The notes: generated from the letters alone by a model not told the origin. Positions 1 through 12,109 are shown, counted from the first letter of the stretch. The stretch is 64,000 nt of DNA from Alloascoidea africana (GCA_030581615.1 JAKTTT010000032.1:124001-188000), one strand, 5' to 3'. Program-made: numbers and translations.

Positions 1-264
1 TAGAGAAGATCAAACCTTTAGAAGCGCCCATGCCTTCAAGATTTGGATCGTTGATCAAAAAAAAAACAGTCAAGGTACTTGAGATTGACTTTAATTGGCG
101 GGCAGAAGATAAATTGTGCTTTATTTTGAGGTCCTAAGCCATAAACTGGTTGATCATTTCTAAGTTCGAAACCTCAAAAATGGCGCCTTCGTTAGACATA
201 TCTATATAATCTTCCTCCACATGTGCTACTAAATAATCTTTCAAATGCTCTATTGTAATCTATA
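1..264. other. Intergenic, no gene seen
   Basis: This stretch lies downstream of the TLC-domain gene and runs to the left window edge. It is AT-rich with a short A run near position 60 and no open frame worth calling. A GTTCGAAAC word near 163 resembles a tRNA B box, but no cloverleaf can be folded around it. Confidence 0.6.
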
Positions 265-1092
265 TTAAAGTGTTTTACTGGATTTCCCTGTGACCTTTAA
301 TACCGCAATGTGTAGGATCTTAGAAAACCAGTACAGATTCAAACAATTAAGGATGGCATTAGGGATCAGCATTCCGAGTGCGAAGGCTATGTTAAGGTCA
401 TTTCCTGCCCCTATAAAGTCCTGTACAATGCTGATGAGTTGGTACAACCCCCAGGCTATGCGACACAAAAAGAAAACAACGATCAAGCAGACTCCGTTGG
501 TTACTCGTAGCCATTCCGGAGTATAATGTGCCGGAACGTTATTGATAAACCAATTCACGTTGAGAAATGGAGTGGAAGCTTCAAACATCAAGAAGACAGC
601 ACCATAGTACATTATAAACGGTTGAAGACCAAGGACATAAACGTAGGAGGATGCCAGACCATGTAAAACAAAGCCAATTCCACAGATCTCATAGTAGAAG
701 CAGGCGTACAAGAAATCCCAAATGAAGTAACCAAGAGCCCAGCATGCCACAAAGCCGCCGTAAGGTGTGTACGCGTTAACTCGGTCCTCCAGCAGAACAG
801 GATCCCAGAGCAGAGGAACGCTGATCGCGAGTATGAGAATGGACTGAATCATTGAGACGACATGAGAAGCAAAGTCTATTCTCTGGGAAATGTTGTATGC
901 CTTGAAAAACTTGAACAGATAAGGAGATAGCCACCGGGCCAATAAAAAGATGCTTTGATAGAAGAGTGTGGAATATATCACTTCGTGGATATGATATTGA
1001 AGCATCCCAAACGGTCCGAGATACGGGAGCAACAGGTTGTCCACAGCCGGAATCCTGAACTTTTCTAGCGGGTCATCGAAGGGAGCGTCCAT
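265..1092 (-). CDS. TLC-domain multi-pass membrane protein
   Basis: A 275-residue integral membrane protein. It has about seven hydrophobic segments and the layout of the TRAM/LAG1/CLN8 (TLC) family, most like the uncharacterised S. cerevisiae pair YPR114W/TDA4. Visible family features are the segment around ISQRIDFASHVVSMIQS (about residues 65-80), the middle hydrophobic run GGFVACWALGYFIWDFLYA, and FEASTPFLNVNWF, which resembles the conserved E-x-S-T/S-P-F-L-N stretch of TMEM56/TLCD4-like proteins. The frame is open 34 codons further upstream, but that extension is Ser/Pro-rich and would run into the promoter of the divergent exchanger gene. I therefore start at the Met before DAPFDDPLEK. 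No ceramide-synthase Lag1 motif is obvious, so lipid synthesis should not be assumed. A location in the ER or another endomembrane is inferred from the family. Confidence 0.85.
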   Translation of the reverse strand: MDAPFDDPLEKFRIPAVDNLLLPYLGPFGMLQYHIHEVIYSTLFYQSIFLLARWLSPYLFKFFKAYNISQRIDFASHVVSMIQSILILAISVPLLWDPVLLEDRVNAYTPYGGFVACWALGYFIWDFLYACFYYEICGIGFVLHGLASSYVYVLGLQPFIMYYGAVFLMFEASTPFLNVNWFINNVPAHYTPEWLRVTNGVCLIVVFFLCRIAWGLYQLISIVQDFIGAGNDLNIAFALGMLIPNAILNCLNLYWFSKILHIAVLKVTGKSSKTL

Positions 1093-1328
1093 GTTAAACT
1101 CGGAAAGTGTAGGAACTAAAGAAGAAGGAGAAGAAAAGGAAAGTATGGAGAGAAAAGAACGGCTATGGTGGTTGACAGGAACCGGACCCGCCAATAATTG
1201 TGCTGCTTCCCTACTTTTGTTTTAATGTGTCCCTTTTGGTCCGCTCACACACTCCATCCTCCACAGAAGAAAGGCTCCACCACAAACAGGATAGGCTGTT
1301 CTCGCCAACCCACACACGCCCACGCCCA
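1093..1328. promoter_or_regulatory. Shared divergent promoter, TLC gene / exchanger
   Basis: A 236-bp interval separates the two divergent starts, so both genes must be driven from it. It contains a purine-rich run at about 1118-1160 and CA/CCCAC-rich sequence near 1300-1328. Assignment as a bidirectional promoter is inferred from orientation and spacing only. Confidence 0.5.
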
Positions 1329-4058
1329 ATGCCGCTCTTAGTATGGCCGCGGGCCCTCTGTAAAAGGGTACGCGTGCGCAGCAGATTCTCAAAAGTGAAG
1401 GTTCCTCTTGTGTTCTTGGTGGCCGCCTTTGGAGCCTACTTTGTCTGGAGACTGATCAATGCTAATTTCCTCTCAGCTCTAAGGGAACAAAACCAACAAC
1501 CACAAATGTATGATAGCGGTCAAGTTGGTATAAACTACAAGCATAACTGCACCAATGTTCATACCTTTCCAGGTGACCAGTGTCTATTCATAAAGGAGTA
1601 TTGCACAGACTACTCCCAGGCTGGAATTATCGACTATTTGTCATTGTTCTACTGCCAAGTACCTCCTGGGAAATACTTTTCATTGGTTGCGATGTGCACA
1701 TGGCTGGTGACTCTGTTTACGATGGTTGGATTGGCAGCAGCCGACTTTTTGTGTCCAAATCTCAGCTCCTTCGCCAATTTGCTGGGGCTTTCGGAGAGTT
1801 TTGCTGGACTCACTATTCTTGCCTTTGGAAATGCCTCTGCAGACATCTTCAGTACCTATGTTGCTTTCAATCATAACAGCGGTTCTTTGGCAATTGGAGA
1901 GTTGCTTGGTGCAGCATCATTTATAACCACTATTGTTATTGGAAGCATGGCAATTACTGCACCGTTTCGAGTTTCTCCAGTTGAATATGTTCGGGACTGT
2001 GGCTTCTTCCTAATTTTGATTCTATTTGCGCTTTATTTCATCAGTGATGGTAAACTCAGAATGTGGGAGTGTATTGCGATGCTAAGTCTTTACGCTTTTT
2101 ATGTCTCTGTTGTTAGTTTGATGAACTATGTCGAAATCAAACAACCAAAAGGAGGGTACGAAGAATCAGTAATCACAACCGATTCATATCCAATCATCCA
2201 TGTTGAGGCTGCTGAAGATACTCAGTCAGATCCACCCTATCGTCATACCCCGAGTGCGTCTATGGTTAACAATACTCTTCAAGCTGTTTCGCCTTATTCA
2301 TTATCAACTTCATCCCCGAGTCCTTTAAGTCCAGTTCTATCTCGATCTTCTGCGATACTGAGTCCCTTAGAGTCGCCTTTTCTTGGAATTAGTCGGCAAA
2401 ACTCTCTTCAAAGCAGTACGAGTTTAAGATCAGAACGGCAATTAGAGCTGGATGAATTTAAAAAGTTTTCTGCCCTTTTAAGTCTACCTGGACAGTCCTT
2501 GGGCAACAGCCATCCTCTGCATCAGAGAAGAATACCTCGTGTGGATATTCGTTTGTCAATGTATGATGCAATCAAGTTATGGTCAGCTGTCAATCGCAGC
2601 GGAAGGGCCAGAAAAAGGCTTCGCCATTCACAACATTATACAGGAATTCTTTCCCCGGGGCCCAGTACCTACCCAAATCAGCGATCTAAATCAGTGGTTG
2701 ACATTAATGAAGTAGAAGAAGCTCTCACAGTAAAGTCTCCTCTTTTGAAGCGCTCAAATTCGTTTGAGTCATCGCTGGTCAATAACGACAGGCTTGAGAT
2801 CTTATCCACGTTGAATAAGAAACAAGAACAACCAAATGGATCGCCAACATCACTACAGGCGTCAGAAGCACAAATCCATCAGGATATTGGCAAAACTGGG
2901 CGGTACAGTGAATCTCATTTTTTGCTCACGGTACCCAGATTATCAGTGTCTGGTATGCGCTCAGGTAAAATAAAGGAAAGCAATTTGTCACTAGACATCG
3001 AAGCGGCCACTGGACTCCCAATACAATATAATGATGATGATGACCCTTGCAATAATATTGGCACGGTACAATCCTTGAACAGCGATAGGGAATCCTTAAT
3101 GGCTAACTTTGATCAAAGCAGTGATTCGGAGTTTATAGATGGGGTGAAGAAAATTCTTGAAGATCGAGCCAAGCTATACGATTCTGTGATGAGCAGGTTG
3201 TTTCCAACGCTGGCCGACTTCTCCAACCAGAGTTGGTATAGCAAGCTGTTTTCGCTATGGCAAGCACCAATCATTTTAGCGCTTACCATGACCATCCCAG
3301 TTTATGATTTGAGTAGTGAAGAACCGTTTCAAAATGACGAGGATTGTGAGGGAAACGAGTACACCCAAGAGAGAAATAGTAGTTTATCATTATCCAAGTG
3401 GATGATACTTGCTCAGGCTCTTCTCTGTCCCCCAATGGTTGCTTTTATTTTCTTCCACGGAACCAGCATTTTTAAGGACATTATTCAACTGGCTCTCCTT
3501 TTTTCGTCAATCCTTTTTGTAAAATGCATTTTCTTTCTTTTTTATAAGGCCGTTTCTATTCCTCCTCTTTTATTGAATATTATCGGCTTTGCAAGCAGCT
3601 TGGCCTGGGTATACCTTCTTGCAAGTGAAGTTGTTGCGCTTTTGAAAACCTTTGGTCTGATATTTAACATCTCCGACTCGATCCTTGGTCTCACAGTTTT
3701 TGCGTTTGGGAATAGTCTTGGTGATCTAGCTGCCAACCTCACATTTGCGAAAATGGGTTTCCCAATTATGGCGCTCGGAGCGTGTTTTGGGGGTCCTATG
3801 TTGAACATTTTGGTAGGCATTGGACTGAATGGATGGATTGTTCTCTTAAAAAAAAGGAAACATTTTAGAACTGGCTCCTTCCACATTGAAATTTCCCAAA
3901 CTCTCTCGATTTCGGCAATTACCTTACTAATAACTCTTGGTTTTCTGCTTGTTTACGCACCTCTTAATAGGTGGACTCTTGATAGAAAAGCAGGCTTTAT
4001 CCTTCTTTTTTTCTGGTGTATTTCTATTACTATTAATTTACTGCTGGAGTTTTTATGA
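1329..4058 (+). CDS. Cation/Ca2+ exchanger (CCX/NCKX6 type, YDL206W-like)
   Basis: A 909-residue member of the cation/Ca2+ exchanger superfamily, CCX branch, to which S. cerevisiae YDL206W and animal NCLX belong. The two ion-binding alpha repeats are clear. The first, at about residues 155-200, carries LAFGNASADIFSTY. The second, at about 780-825, carries FAFGNSLGDLAANLTFA followed by GPMLNILVGIG. Each sits in a block of roughly five membrane helices. Between the blocks is a long cytosolic loop (about 275-640) rich in Ser and charged residues, which is the usual site of regulation. Such proteins exchange Ca2+ for H+, Na+ or K+ across internal membranes, but the ions here cannot be read from sequence. 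The alpha-1 motif reads GNASAD where many CCX proteins have GNGAPD. The frame is open from 1200, but I start at 1329 because the upstream part is non-hydrophobic and overlaps the promoter. Confidence 0.9.
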   Translation: MPLLVWPRALCKRVRVRSRFSKVKVPLVFLVAAFGAYFVWRLINANFLSALREQNQQPQMYDSGQVGINYKHNCTNVHTFPGDQCLFIKEYCTDYSQAGIIDYLSLFYCQVPPGKYFSLVAMCTWLVTLFTMVGLAAADFLCPNLSSFANLLGLSESFAGLTILAFGNASADIFSTYVAFNHNSGSLAIGELLGAASFITTIVIGSMAITAPFRVSPVEYVRDCGFFLILILFALYFISDGKLRMWECIAMLSLYAFYVSVVSLMNYVEIKQPKGGYEESVITTDSYPIIHVEAAEDTQSDPPYRHTPSASMVNNTLQAVSPYSLSTSSPSPLSPVLSRSSAILSPLESPFLGISRQNSLQSSTSLRSERQLELDEFKKFSALLSLPGQSLGNSHPLHQRRIPRVDIRLSMYDAIKLWSAVNRSGRARKRLRHSQHYTGILSPGPSTYPNQRSKSVVDINEVEEALTVKSPLLKRSNSFESSLVNNDRLEILSTLNKKQEQPNGSPTSLQASEAQIHQDIGKTGRYSESHFLLTVPRLSVSGMRSGKIKESNLSLDIEAATGLPIQYNDDDDPCNNIGTVQSLNSDRESLMANFDQSSDSEFIDGVKKILEDRAKLYDSVMSRLFPTLADFSNQSWYSKLFSLWQAPIILALTMTIPVYDLSSEEPFQNDEDCEGNEYTQERNSSLSLSKWMILAQALLCPPMVAFIFFHGTSIFKDIIQLALLFSSILFVKCIFFLFYKAVSIPPLLLNIIGFASSLAWVYLLASEVVALLKTFGLIFNISDSILGLTVFAFGNSLGDLAANLTFAKMGFPIMALGACFGGPMLNILVGIGLNGWIVLLKKRKHFRTGSFHIEISQTLSISAITLLITLGFLLVYAPLNRWTLDRKAGFILLFFWCISITINLLLEFL

Positions 4059-4262
4059 TTTGCACACTGGACCTTTTTTTTCATTCTTTAATGTCATTCA
4101 GGGGACGCATAAACTGTTTTTACTATTTAGTACTGTATTTAATTGTTCTTACTGGGTTTTTTAAGTATTGTTAACAAGCAAACAACCAACTGTTGTAATT
4201 ACCATACAATATAATCTCGCTATAAAACGAACTGATGTCTCGACTAACCAAGAGATTTTCTT

Positions 4263-5963
4263 CTACTTTCGATAAGGATGATAGCCACCGCCACCTTTTC
4301 CATACACACCTCTTCCTCTATGATGCCTAGAGCGGTGTCCTCCAGTGCCACCCCTCGGACCCGTTGGGGCATTAGCTGGGGGTAGAACTTTGGGACCAGT
4401 AGGGACCCCACTAAAATTGCCCCGGTGAGTAGTATCACGAACGTTATTGTCATACGGAGCTGGCCCACCCTGTCCACGACGTTGAGCATTATTGTTACCG
4501 TTATAACTATCATTATTATTTCCAGGTGGATTATACCCAGCAGGACCAGTTGGAGGAGAACGGGTAGTGTTCAAAGCTTCGGAACTATTACTCGTAGGCT
4601 CTGCATTCTCATTTACTCCTTTATGTTCACCTTCATTTATGGATTGGTTGCTGTATCCACTATTTCCACCACTTGGGACTCCATTTCCAGGCTGATTTTC
4701 GCCTTGTTGCAGTTGCTGTTGGCCCTGATTCTGGCCTTGACCAAACTGCCCCCCAGGTCCCCCAGGTCCCCCAGGCCCTGCTGGATAGCCATTAAATCCG
4801 CCCCCACTGGGATTGTTCATCTGTTGTTGCTGGTTCATCATCATCATCTGTTGCATTTGGGAGTAGTAGGCTTGCATTCTTTGCCAATATTGAGCCATCA
4901 TTGCCGGGTTCATATTGGCTCCATAAGGGTTCATGCCACCACCCATCGGATTATTCCCTCCAGCATTTGCATTATAGTTATTGTAATTGTTATAGTAATT
5001 ACTATTATTATGGTTTTGCTGCTGTTGAGCTCTATTATCATTCCTAGCTCCTCTAGGCTCAGCACGTTTGATTTCAATTGCTTTTCCTTTTAAAATTAAA
5101 AACTGTTCTGCAGTAACTTTCTCAACAGCAGCTTCACTATCAAATGTTATAAAGCCAAAGCCTCTTGATCTTCCAGTGTCTTTCTCCATCATTAATTGAG
5201 CATCGATAACTTTCCCATACTTTTCAAAGAAATCCCCAAACTCTTCTTGATTCACATCTGGTGCAATTCCTCCAACAAAAATTTTCCCTGTTTTATCTTG
5301 CTCTTCTCTTGGGATAGCCCTCTTGGGATCGATTATTTTGCCATCAAGAACGTGTTCCTTGACGACGACGGCATTCACGCATTGGGGATCTTTAAAAGTC
5401 AAAAATGCAAATCCTCTAGATCTGCCTGTGGCCGAGTCTCTCATGATTGCACAATCCGCAACTTCACCAAACTGAGAAAAGTAATTTCTCAAGCTGTCAT
5501 CGGTAGTGTCCCAGTTTAGACCACCAATAAACATTTTGCTAGAGATAATTAGAAGTTAGAGTACTAGGGGGAAAAGAGGGAGAAAAATAAGACGCATGCG
5601 TACCCTTCATCCTTCATTTGAGCTTTTTCATATTGCTTCTCCTGAGGAGGTCCATTATTGGACATCATCGACTGTTGAAACTCATTCTGATTTACTTGAG
5701 AAAATTGGTCTTGAATCTCATTCGGTAATGGAATCTGTTGCTGAACGGGAGGAATGGATTTGTAAACGTCAGGAACAGAGTCTTGTGTTTCTTTATTATT
5801 CCCTTGAGTTTCGATAGAAGGCTTTGATTCTTCTTGCTTTGAGGTGTCGTCATCCCCGCTATACGTTGTTAGTTAGCCTTTGATCCATAAAATTAAAAAG
5901 GCAAAACTAGAAATGCAATATTTACTAAATGTCATCAAACTCGTCATCATCAAATGTCGACAT
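4263..5963 (-). CDS. HRP1: Hrp1/Nab4-type hnRNP, cleavage factor IB; two introns
   Basis: An RNA-binding protein of 522 residues orthologous to S. cerevisiae Hrp1 (534 aa), which binds the UA-rich efficiency element in mRNA 3'-end formation and shuttles with mRNA. I read three exons: 5963-5926, 5858-5604 and 5538-4263. Exon 1 gives MSTFDDDEFDDIY, matching the acidic Hrp1 start that ends in DIYGDD. Intron 1 (67 nt) has GTAAAT, CTAAC and TATAG. Intron 2 (65 nt) has GTACGC, CTAAC and TCTAG. Joining keeps the frame through KDEGKMFIGG. RRM1 spans about 100-175 (MFIGGLNW, RGFAFLTF) and RRM2 about 184-260 (KIFVGGI, RGFGFITF). The tail is Asn/Gln/Gly/Met-rich and low complexity, ending in RG repeats and GYHPYRK, much like NGYHPYNR in yeast Hrp1. 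Without the two small exons only the RRM part would be found. Confidence 0.95.
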
Positions 5964-8900
5964 CTTGCTGTTTGTTGTTTGTTCTTAACCAATAAAGGTA
6001 TTTGAAAACTGTCACACTCGGTTACCGATATATTCAGCGTGCTATGGTCCTATGGACTATCTTAGGTACCTAATGTATACCGCTAAGCTCACTGCTCACA
6101 CACTATAGCTCAGCGTCAAACCCAACCAAAAGAAATAAGCAAATTTGGAGAGCCTAGGTATTCCACTAGTGTGTTGCGAGTTAAAACTTTTCTTTTCCCT
6201 CAGCTCTTTTCAAGTTCCCGACTCGCGTCAAGTTGATTATCCAAAAGAGCTAGTTAGAATGGAAACAAAATTCAACTGTTTTCCCGAATTAAAGCTCTTT
6301 GTTGTAAATAGTCCAGCCCGTGTATGTGGCGGTTGCTGAGTTTGCAGAAGTGGAAACACGGAGCGTGAAGAAACTTGGTGATGGTTACCCAGATCCATGT
6401 GTAATTCTCATACTTACACAGCTATTTTTGTTAGGCACAAGCGAGCCAGCGAAGAAAGGCTCTAGAAAATGTGTTCTTTGTGTGTTTGTTACTTTTTTTC
6501 TTACTGATTGTTCTGTGATAGTGGATGTAGATTCTTTAATAAAATCTCGACTTTTTTGTTCATCAATTTGAGCCAAGGCTAATAAATTGTCGGTACACTA
6601 AAGACCTTCTGAGAGTATGCCTTGTACCTGAACTATTAATGCTCAAATTGGCTCATATTTAGGCAATAAATCCTTTTGTTTCTTGCATCTCTCTCTAACC
6701 ACAACTGCCTCTGTCTTGTAGAGTAAATGTAGTAAACTGGGACTGGAATGAGGGATAAACTGACAATTTCATCCAAAAATTGAATAGTGAAAATCATTTT
6801 CCAGTCCAATTGACTACTTTTGTATCTCCTTCAGTCGCTTAAATACTGAAAGAGATCGGTAGTTTGCAATCCTTAAGGTTAGCCGACCATGATGCTCAGT
6901 TTAGAGAGCAGAGGGTTTAAAGTATCCAAGACACCAATCCTTGGAACAAACAAATTAGCACAAATTACCTGGCCAGTGATTAAATCTTGTTCTTCACAAT
7001 TTTGTTACAAGAAAATGACTAGATCCGGTATCATTTTTAAATCGTTGTCGACAGACATAATAGATCTTTGTAATCTAAAAGATTCACAGTTTAGAACTTG
7101 ACTAGAATGCGTTTTACAAAAAGTTGTGCAAATATCAAGTAGAGGTGAAACATTAAATAAACTTTTGGAGATTGGAATAGCTGAACAAAATGCTAGAAAG
7201 AAAAAGTTGTATTAGCACTGTCTCAATAAATCATACAATCTCTCAAGGCTCTAGGTAGCCAACGATTGTGGCGTAAAAAGTATTAGAAATTGGTAAAGAA
7301 AAAAGTAGAATGTTATCACATTAAAGTCGAGCTGCTCTTTCAAACATGACGGTATATGTGAGTTATAAAGTCTATTCACACTCTTTCTATTCCATGGAGC
7401 GTGTAAATAAATGCTTCCGAGGGTAAACCTGTGAAAATATGAACCAGATGCAGCTTTGAGATTACAAAGATTTAATACCACCAAGGCACAAAAGGGTTGG
7501 GGGCACAAACAAAGCCATTTGAGTATCTTAAAAAGTAAAACCCTTCATTGCAAATATCATTGTGAAGAAATCAAACGTGACATGTGTGTTTCTGCATGGT
7601 TTGCAAGAGTAGATAAAAACATTCAACAATGTATGAACATAAAAGTCGAGCGTTAACAGGAAAACGAAGTTCAGTATCTTAGCCATAATGCAACAAATTA
7701 AGCGTGACATAAAGATTTCTAGTCAGAGATAATGTAATAACTGTCAAACACTGTCTAAAGGGGTTTAACGGGTTTTATTGAGGAAAGAAAGGCACTCTTG
7801 AATTTCTTGACGGTAATTGGGTGTTTTTGTCTCTGTTACAGGATCTGAGGAAGAGCTCCTGTTGGAAAGATTACTCAACGATTCGAGAAACAGGGACAGA
7901 AGTCTCTAAATATCCTGAAATCGGGCTGTGTATTCTATGAGGATAAGACTTGTCTTGTCTTGTCGGAATCTGGTCTCAGAAACAGATTGACTGATGTTGT
8001 TCTTTTCTGAGCCCTGAAAGAATATTCGAAATTTGGTCGGGATGGATTTCTTTGTAGAACAAATAGTAATACTTTGCGACTTTTGTGTCAGGATATTTTT
8101 TGTCCTTGAAGTAGTCGTTTGTTACTACAATACTTGCTTCAGAAAAGAGGAGGCATGCCATCAAAATTCATAATGCTTTTTAATGAAATCCTTTATAGAA
8201 GAAGTTTTATTTAAGATATAGGCCAGGCTAAATACATGCCTGATAGCTCGGTTAGAAACATTGTCAAGAGTTTAACAACTTGTAAGATTGATGTAGAAGC
8301 CCTAAGAGCTCCTTTACAAGTCAACACCTTATAAGACAGAGCTTTGACTTCAGTTTGAAACTTGTACCTGGAACTCATGAGAAAGCTTAGACTAAAGCTG
8401 GAGATGGCCTTTCGAGACTTATGGAGTGGCTTTTGAACACCTGGGGAAAACACAAGCTTAAACTCTTGTTTTTTTCTGCAGAAGCGGAACAGTATATTGG
8501 GGTCCACATAATTTGTGCCAACAGGAGTATTCGCGATTTTCTAGGGTATAGAACTTGGATACTTGTCTTGTTTGATGACAGCTTCTAAGCAGGTGAGTTT
8601 CACTGTTACTAAACAGAGGAATTTATATCAAAATCTCTTACTGAAATCATATAAAACGCTTTATGACTTTCTGGCTTATTGGATTGTTCTGGGGTGAATA
8701 GAATGTGGTAATATACCTGATATTCCAGTCTCTCAATGCTTGGTATTACTGAACAGTTTGAAAATAATTTGTTTTTTCTGAATTTTTGATTGGCAAGACC
8801 TCTATGAAGTGTAGTTTGTCAATGAATGAACATCAGGGATGTTTTGATAGTATTCTTTCTCACATTGCTAAAGATTCAAGACTCAGCATTACGTAAATAG

Positions 8901-11900
8901 CTGTTATAACTTAGCTAGATGCTTTGATCATTTCTTCTCCACAAGCTTGTCACCGCACTGATAAATTATAAGATGTTAAAAGCAGGGAAATTTGCGTAAG
9001 AAAAGAATGTGAACGGCAAGAGGAAGAGGAAGAAAAGAGAGAAAGAATTTAAGATGTATTGGAAAGACGAGGGCCAATAGTGTACTATGATTACTCTTCT
9101 AGAAGGTCTCAGTCTTACATCTTCTTCGTTATGCTCCTCTTTGCATTATTTATATTACAAAAATACTCCTTAGTTTATAGTGCTTTAATACATGCCAAAG
9201 AATAAAAGAATAAAAATCACTTAAGAGCAAGTTTTACTCTAAATGCGCTCTACGCAATTTGTGTGAAGTTTCTTAGGTCAGAGATGACTTGTTATCGCTT
9301 GGATAGAACTGAAAGCCTCGTAGTTCTTTTCATATTGTAGCAAGCCCTCCAAGAATAATCCCACTTCTGTTCTGCTCAACTCAGTGTAATAGCAAAACTA
9401 TCTTCGAAATACAAAATGGATGTTTGGGAGAAACCTGTATCTCTTTTCCAGTTGTTACCGAAAGCGAGCTATGTTAACCACATTGCTTTTAATTTTTTCT
9501 AATCGATATCTTTATACTTATAATGGGCTTGAGGATAAATGTTTCTGCTGGTGGTGCTTAAATTAGTAAGTGACTTTGAAATCACTGTATGGGTCTCCTG
9601 ATTCATTGTAAAATTTCTAGAAGCGAGCATTCCTGGCCATGCCTTTATGTTCGGATGATGTGCTTCTAAATGCTAATTCGAAAAATGTTAAAACTACCCT
9701 CCCGAACAGGTAAGCCCTAAGATCCGATTGGATTGGAAGATATGTTCATTGAGTAGTTGATATGCTTCTTTTTGTTGCTGAAAGGAATACTACTGACTTT
9801 GGTAGTTATTTTAAGGACATTTGGGAATCAAATAACTATAAAAGCATAGTAAATTGAACTACTGAAAATATTCAAAGTTTCTCGGACCAGTTCATATGTA
9901 GAAAAATTTGACTCTCTCAATTCCTAAGTTTTGCTAATAGTTGAGTTTATCATTTTCTCCATGCATTCAACAACACTATAAGGGCTAAACAGAATATACC
10001 TGTTGTCTCACGCTTAACATTACCACTTGCGAATATGCTAACCCTGCGGGACTTGAAATTCAACCTTCAATAAGGTATGAGTGAGTTCCTGTCTAAATGA
10101 GTTCTAGAAGGCTTCTTTTTTTAAAGGGACAACAGCAAAACCCAATTAAACACTTGACCCTTGATTCTAAGCAGAACAAGAAATGATTTCACACTCGCTT
10201 TGAGACAAAAGTCTTCACACAAAAGTTCGCTATTAATCTTCCGCCGAGGATAAGCAATAACCGATCAGAATTCCTAACGAATGCAATAATTTAGTAATAA
10301 TACGGTAATAAGCAGTGCCTATCCTACCTTATATTTCGAATAAAAAAGAGTACGTCCCCAGAATACACAAAATCTAGATTTTTACTATTAATCTGAAAAG
10401 TATGGCATTTATTTGTAAACAAACAAAGAAAATCTTGCATTATCTAGAAACCGGTTAAGGATCTCATTGTGCGTATTGACATTTGAAAAGTCCAGTTCAC
10501 AAATAGATTGCGGATAATAATTTGTTTTACAGAGAAAAACTGAATAAAAGACCTAAATTCTACTTCTTCTATGAAAACACTAGAAATAACTTTCCTTTGA
10601 TTATGTAGACCTTTATGGGGCTTAGAAAACTGGAATCCGCGAATCTCTGGGATTAGTAACGTATTATATGATACTTTCCATGGCTTTTCCAATTAGAATC
10701 TCAGAGAAAATGTAAAATTTATCTCTTTTCTTTTTTGTGTATAGGCCTAAAACCAACGGATTGGCTCTCCAGAGGCAGGATTGTACGAGTGATCTTCTCC
10801 CATTGCCTCAAGCAACAAGGACACTTGTGACGACTAAGACCAGTTATCCAATCATTTAACCACAACTACAAGATAGAATCAACGAATTTGGACTTTAGAG
10901 ATGTGGCTCTTTAAAACATTATTGAATGTGGCCTTCACTACGTTTGTGAATCAAGGTACCAGTACCTATAAGCACACCACTTCCTACTCCTTTATAGCCT
11001 TGCTTTACTTCACTATTTTACTTGACGAGCTATTTATTAGTTAAAAGGATCACAGTTCCTCAGAAAGCACAACAACTAAGAGGTTTGCAAGGAAAGAGAA
11101 AATCGCGAGAAACCCTAAAATATGGGCAAGGTTGTCTTAACAACACCAAAACACAGGGGTAAGCATATGAAGGAGCTTCTATACTTTTCCTTCCTTAAAG
11201 CTTGTACTATTCCAAAGCTAACTTTTCGTCTCTAGTTTTACAGCCGCTCTTATCTATTTTTGTTGATTCAAAGGAATGGCTCTTCAATTTGCCACCAAAA
11301 CTTCAACCAATCTTCAAAACAAATCCAGATATGGTTCAATCAAGATAGTCCATTACTGATTTGTGTTGATGTTTTGTTCTTCATTTGAAATTATAGACGC
11401 CGAGTTATAGACAGTTCAGATTCTGATTGATCTCCAGAACTCCAACCAGGGATAGATAAAATCTAATAATTATGAGCAATAATGGATACAAAGCTGTCGC
11501 CTTTGAATTATAGAAAGTTGTCCATAACTTTCAAAGCGCATTAAAACTCACAAGTATTAAAACTGGTTCACAATGTTTTGCCAGAACCAAGTACGTGTTG
11601 CTATTGTTTCTACTCCCGGGGTAATTGACTATCTTCCATGTGTTAACTTATCTCTGAAATATTTTGGCAATCTGCTTGGACATTTTATATGTAGTTCATT
11701 TTGCGTAGATATAGACAACAAGATTATTTCGTAAGCTTTGAGTCTTTTTAGCTAAAACTCAAGCATTTCAATCAAGACGATTCAAAATTCAAAGTCCCAG
11801 AACGATCAATTTATTAAAATCGCTTAGCCTATCTTTACCGCCTAACGTAAATATTGCATACTTTGGAAGCAGTATACCAACTATGGATGTTTCCGATGTG

Positions 11901-12109
11901 AAAAGTACCTAACAAGTTCCAGGATTCAAGGGTTCTTTAAGAGACATACTTTTATCTCCAAAAGGGTAATAAAAGCATACTGTAGTGTTTACCACAATTG
12001 AGGAAAATCTAATCTCACTGTATATGTACACTGTTTGCACAGGATAATTGCCCCCAGCATGCATAGCCATTCACCTTTTGCCAGAAGATTAGAAACATTC
12101 ATAAACGCA
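5964..12109. other. 6.1-kb gene-free tract
   Basis: No convincing gene is seen on either strand. The longest open frames are under 100 codons, most begin at non-ATG codons, and none resembles a known family. The sequence is AT-rich and mostly unique to the eye. Local oddities are three copies of CTTGT at 7949-7964 and a purine-rich run near 9010-9050. I looked for long inverted repeats, long terminal repeats and tRNA arms by eye and found none. The first 200-300 bases hold the HRP1 promoter. The rest could be a centromeric or pericentromeric region, non-coding RNA or decayed DNA; the sequence does not decide. Confidence 0.5.

Noticed and set aside
163-171. GTTCGAAAC resembling a tRNA B box
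   Set aside because: No A box at the right distance and no acceptor stem.
4244-5093. Long frames on both strands inside HRP1
   Set aside because: They are other-frame readings of the repetitive Asn/Gln/Gly tail of Hrp1.
8211-8507. 98-codon minus-strand frame in the 6-kb desert
   Set aside because: No recognisable domain, no codon regularity, no supporting splice or promoter signs.
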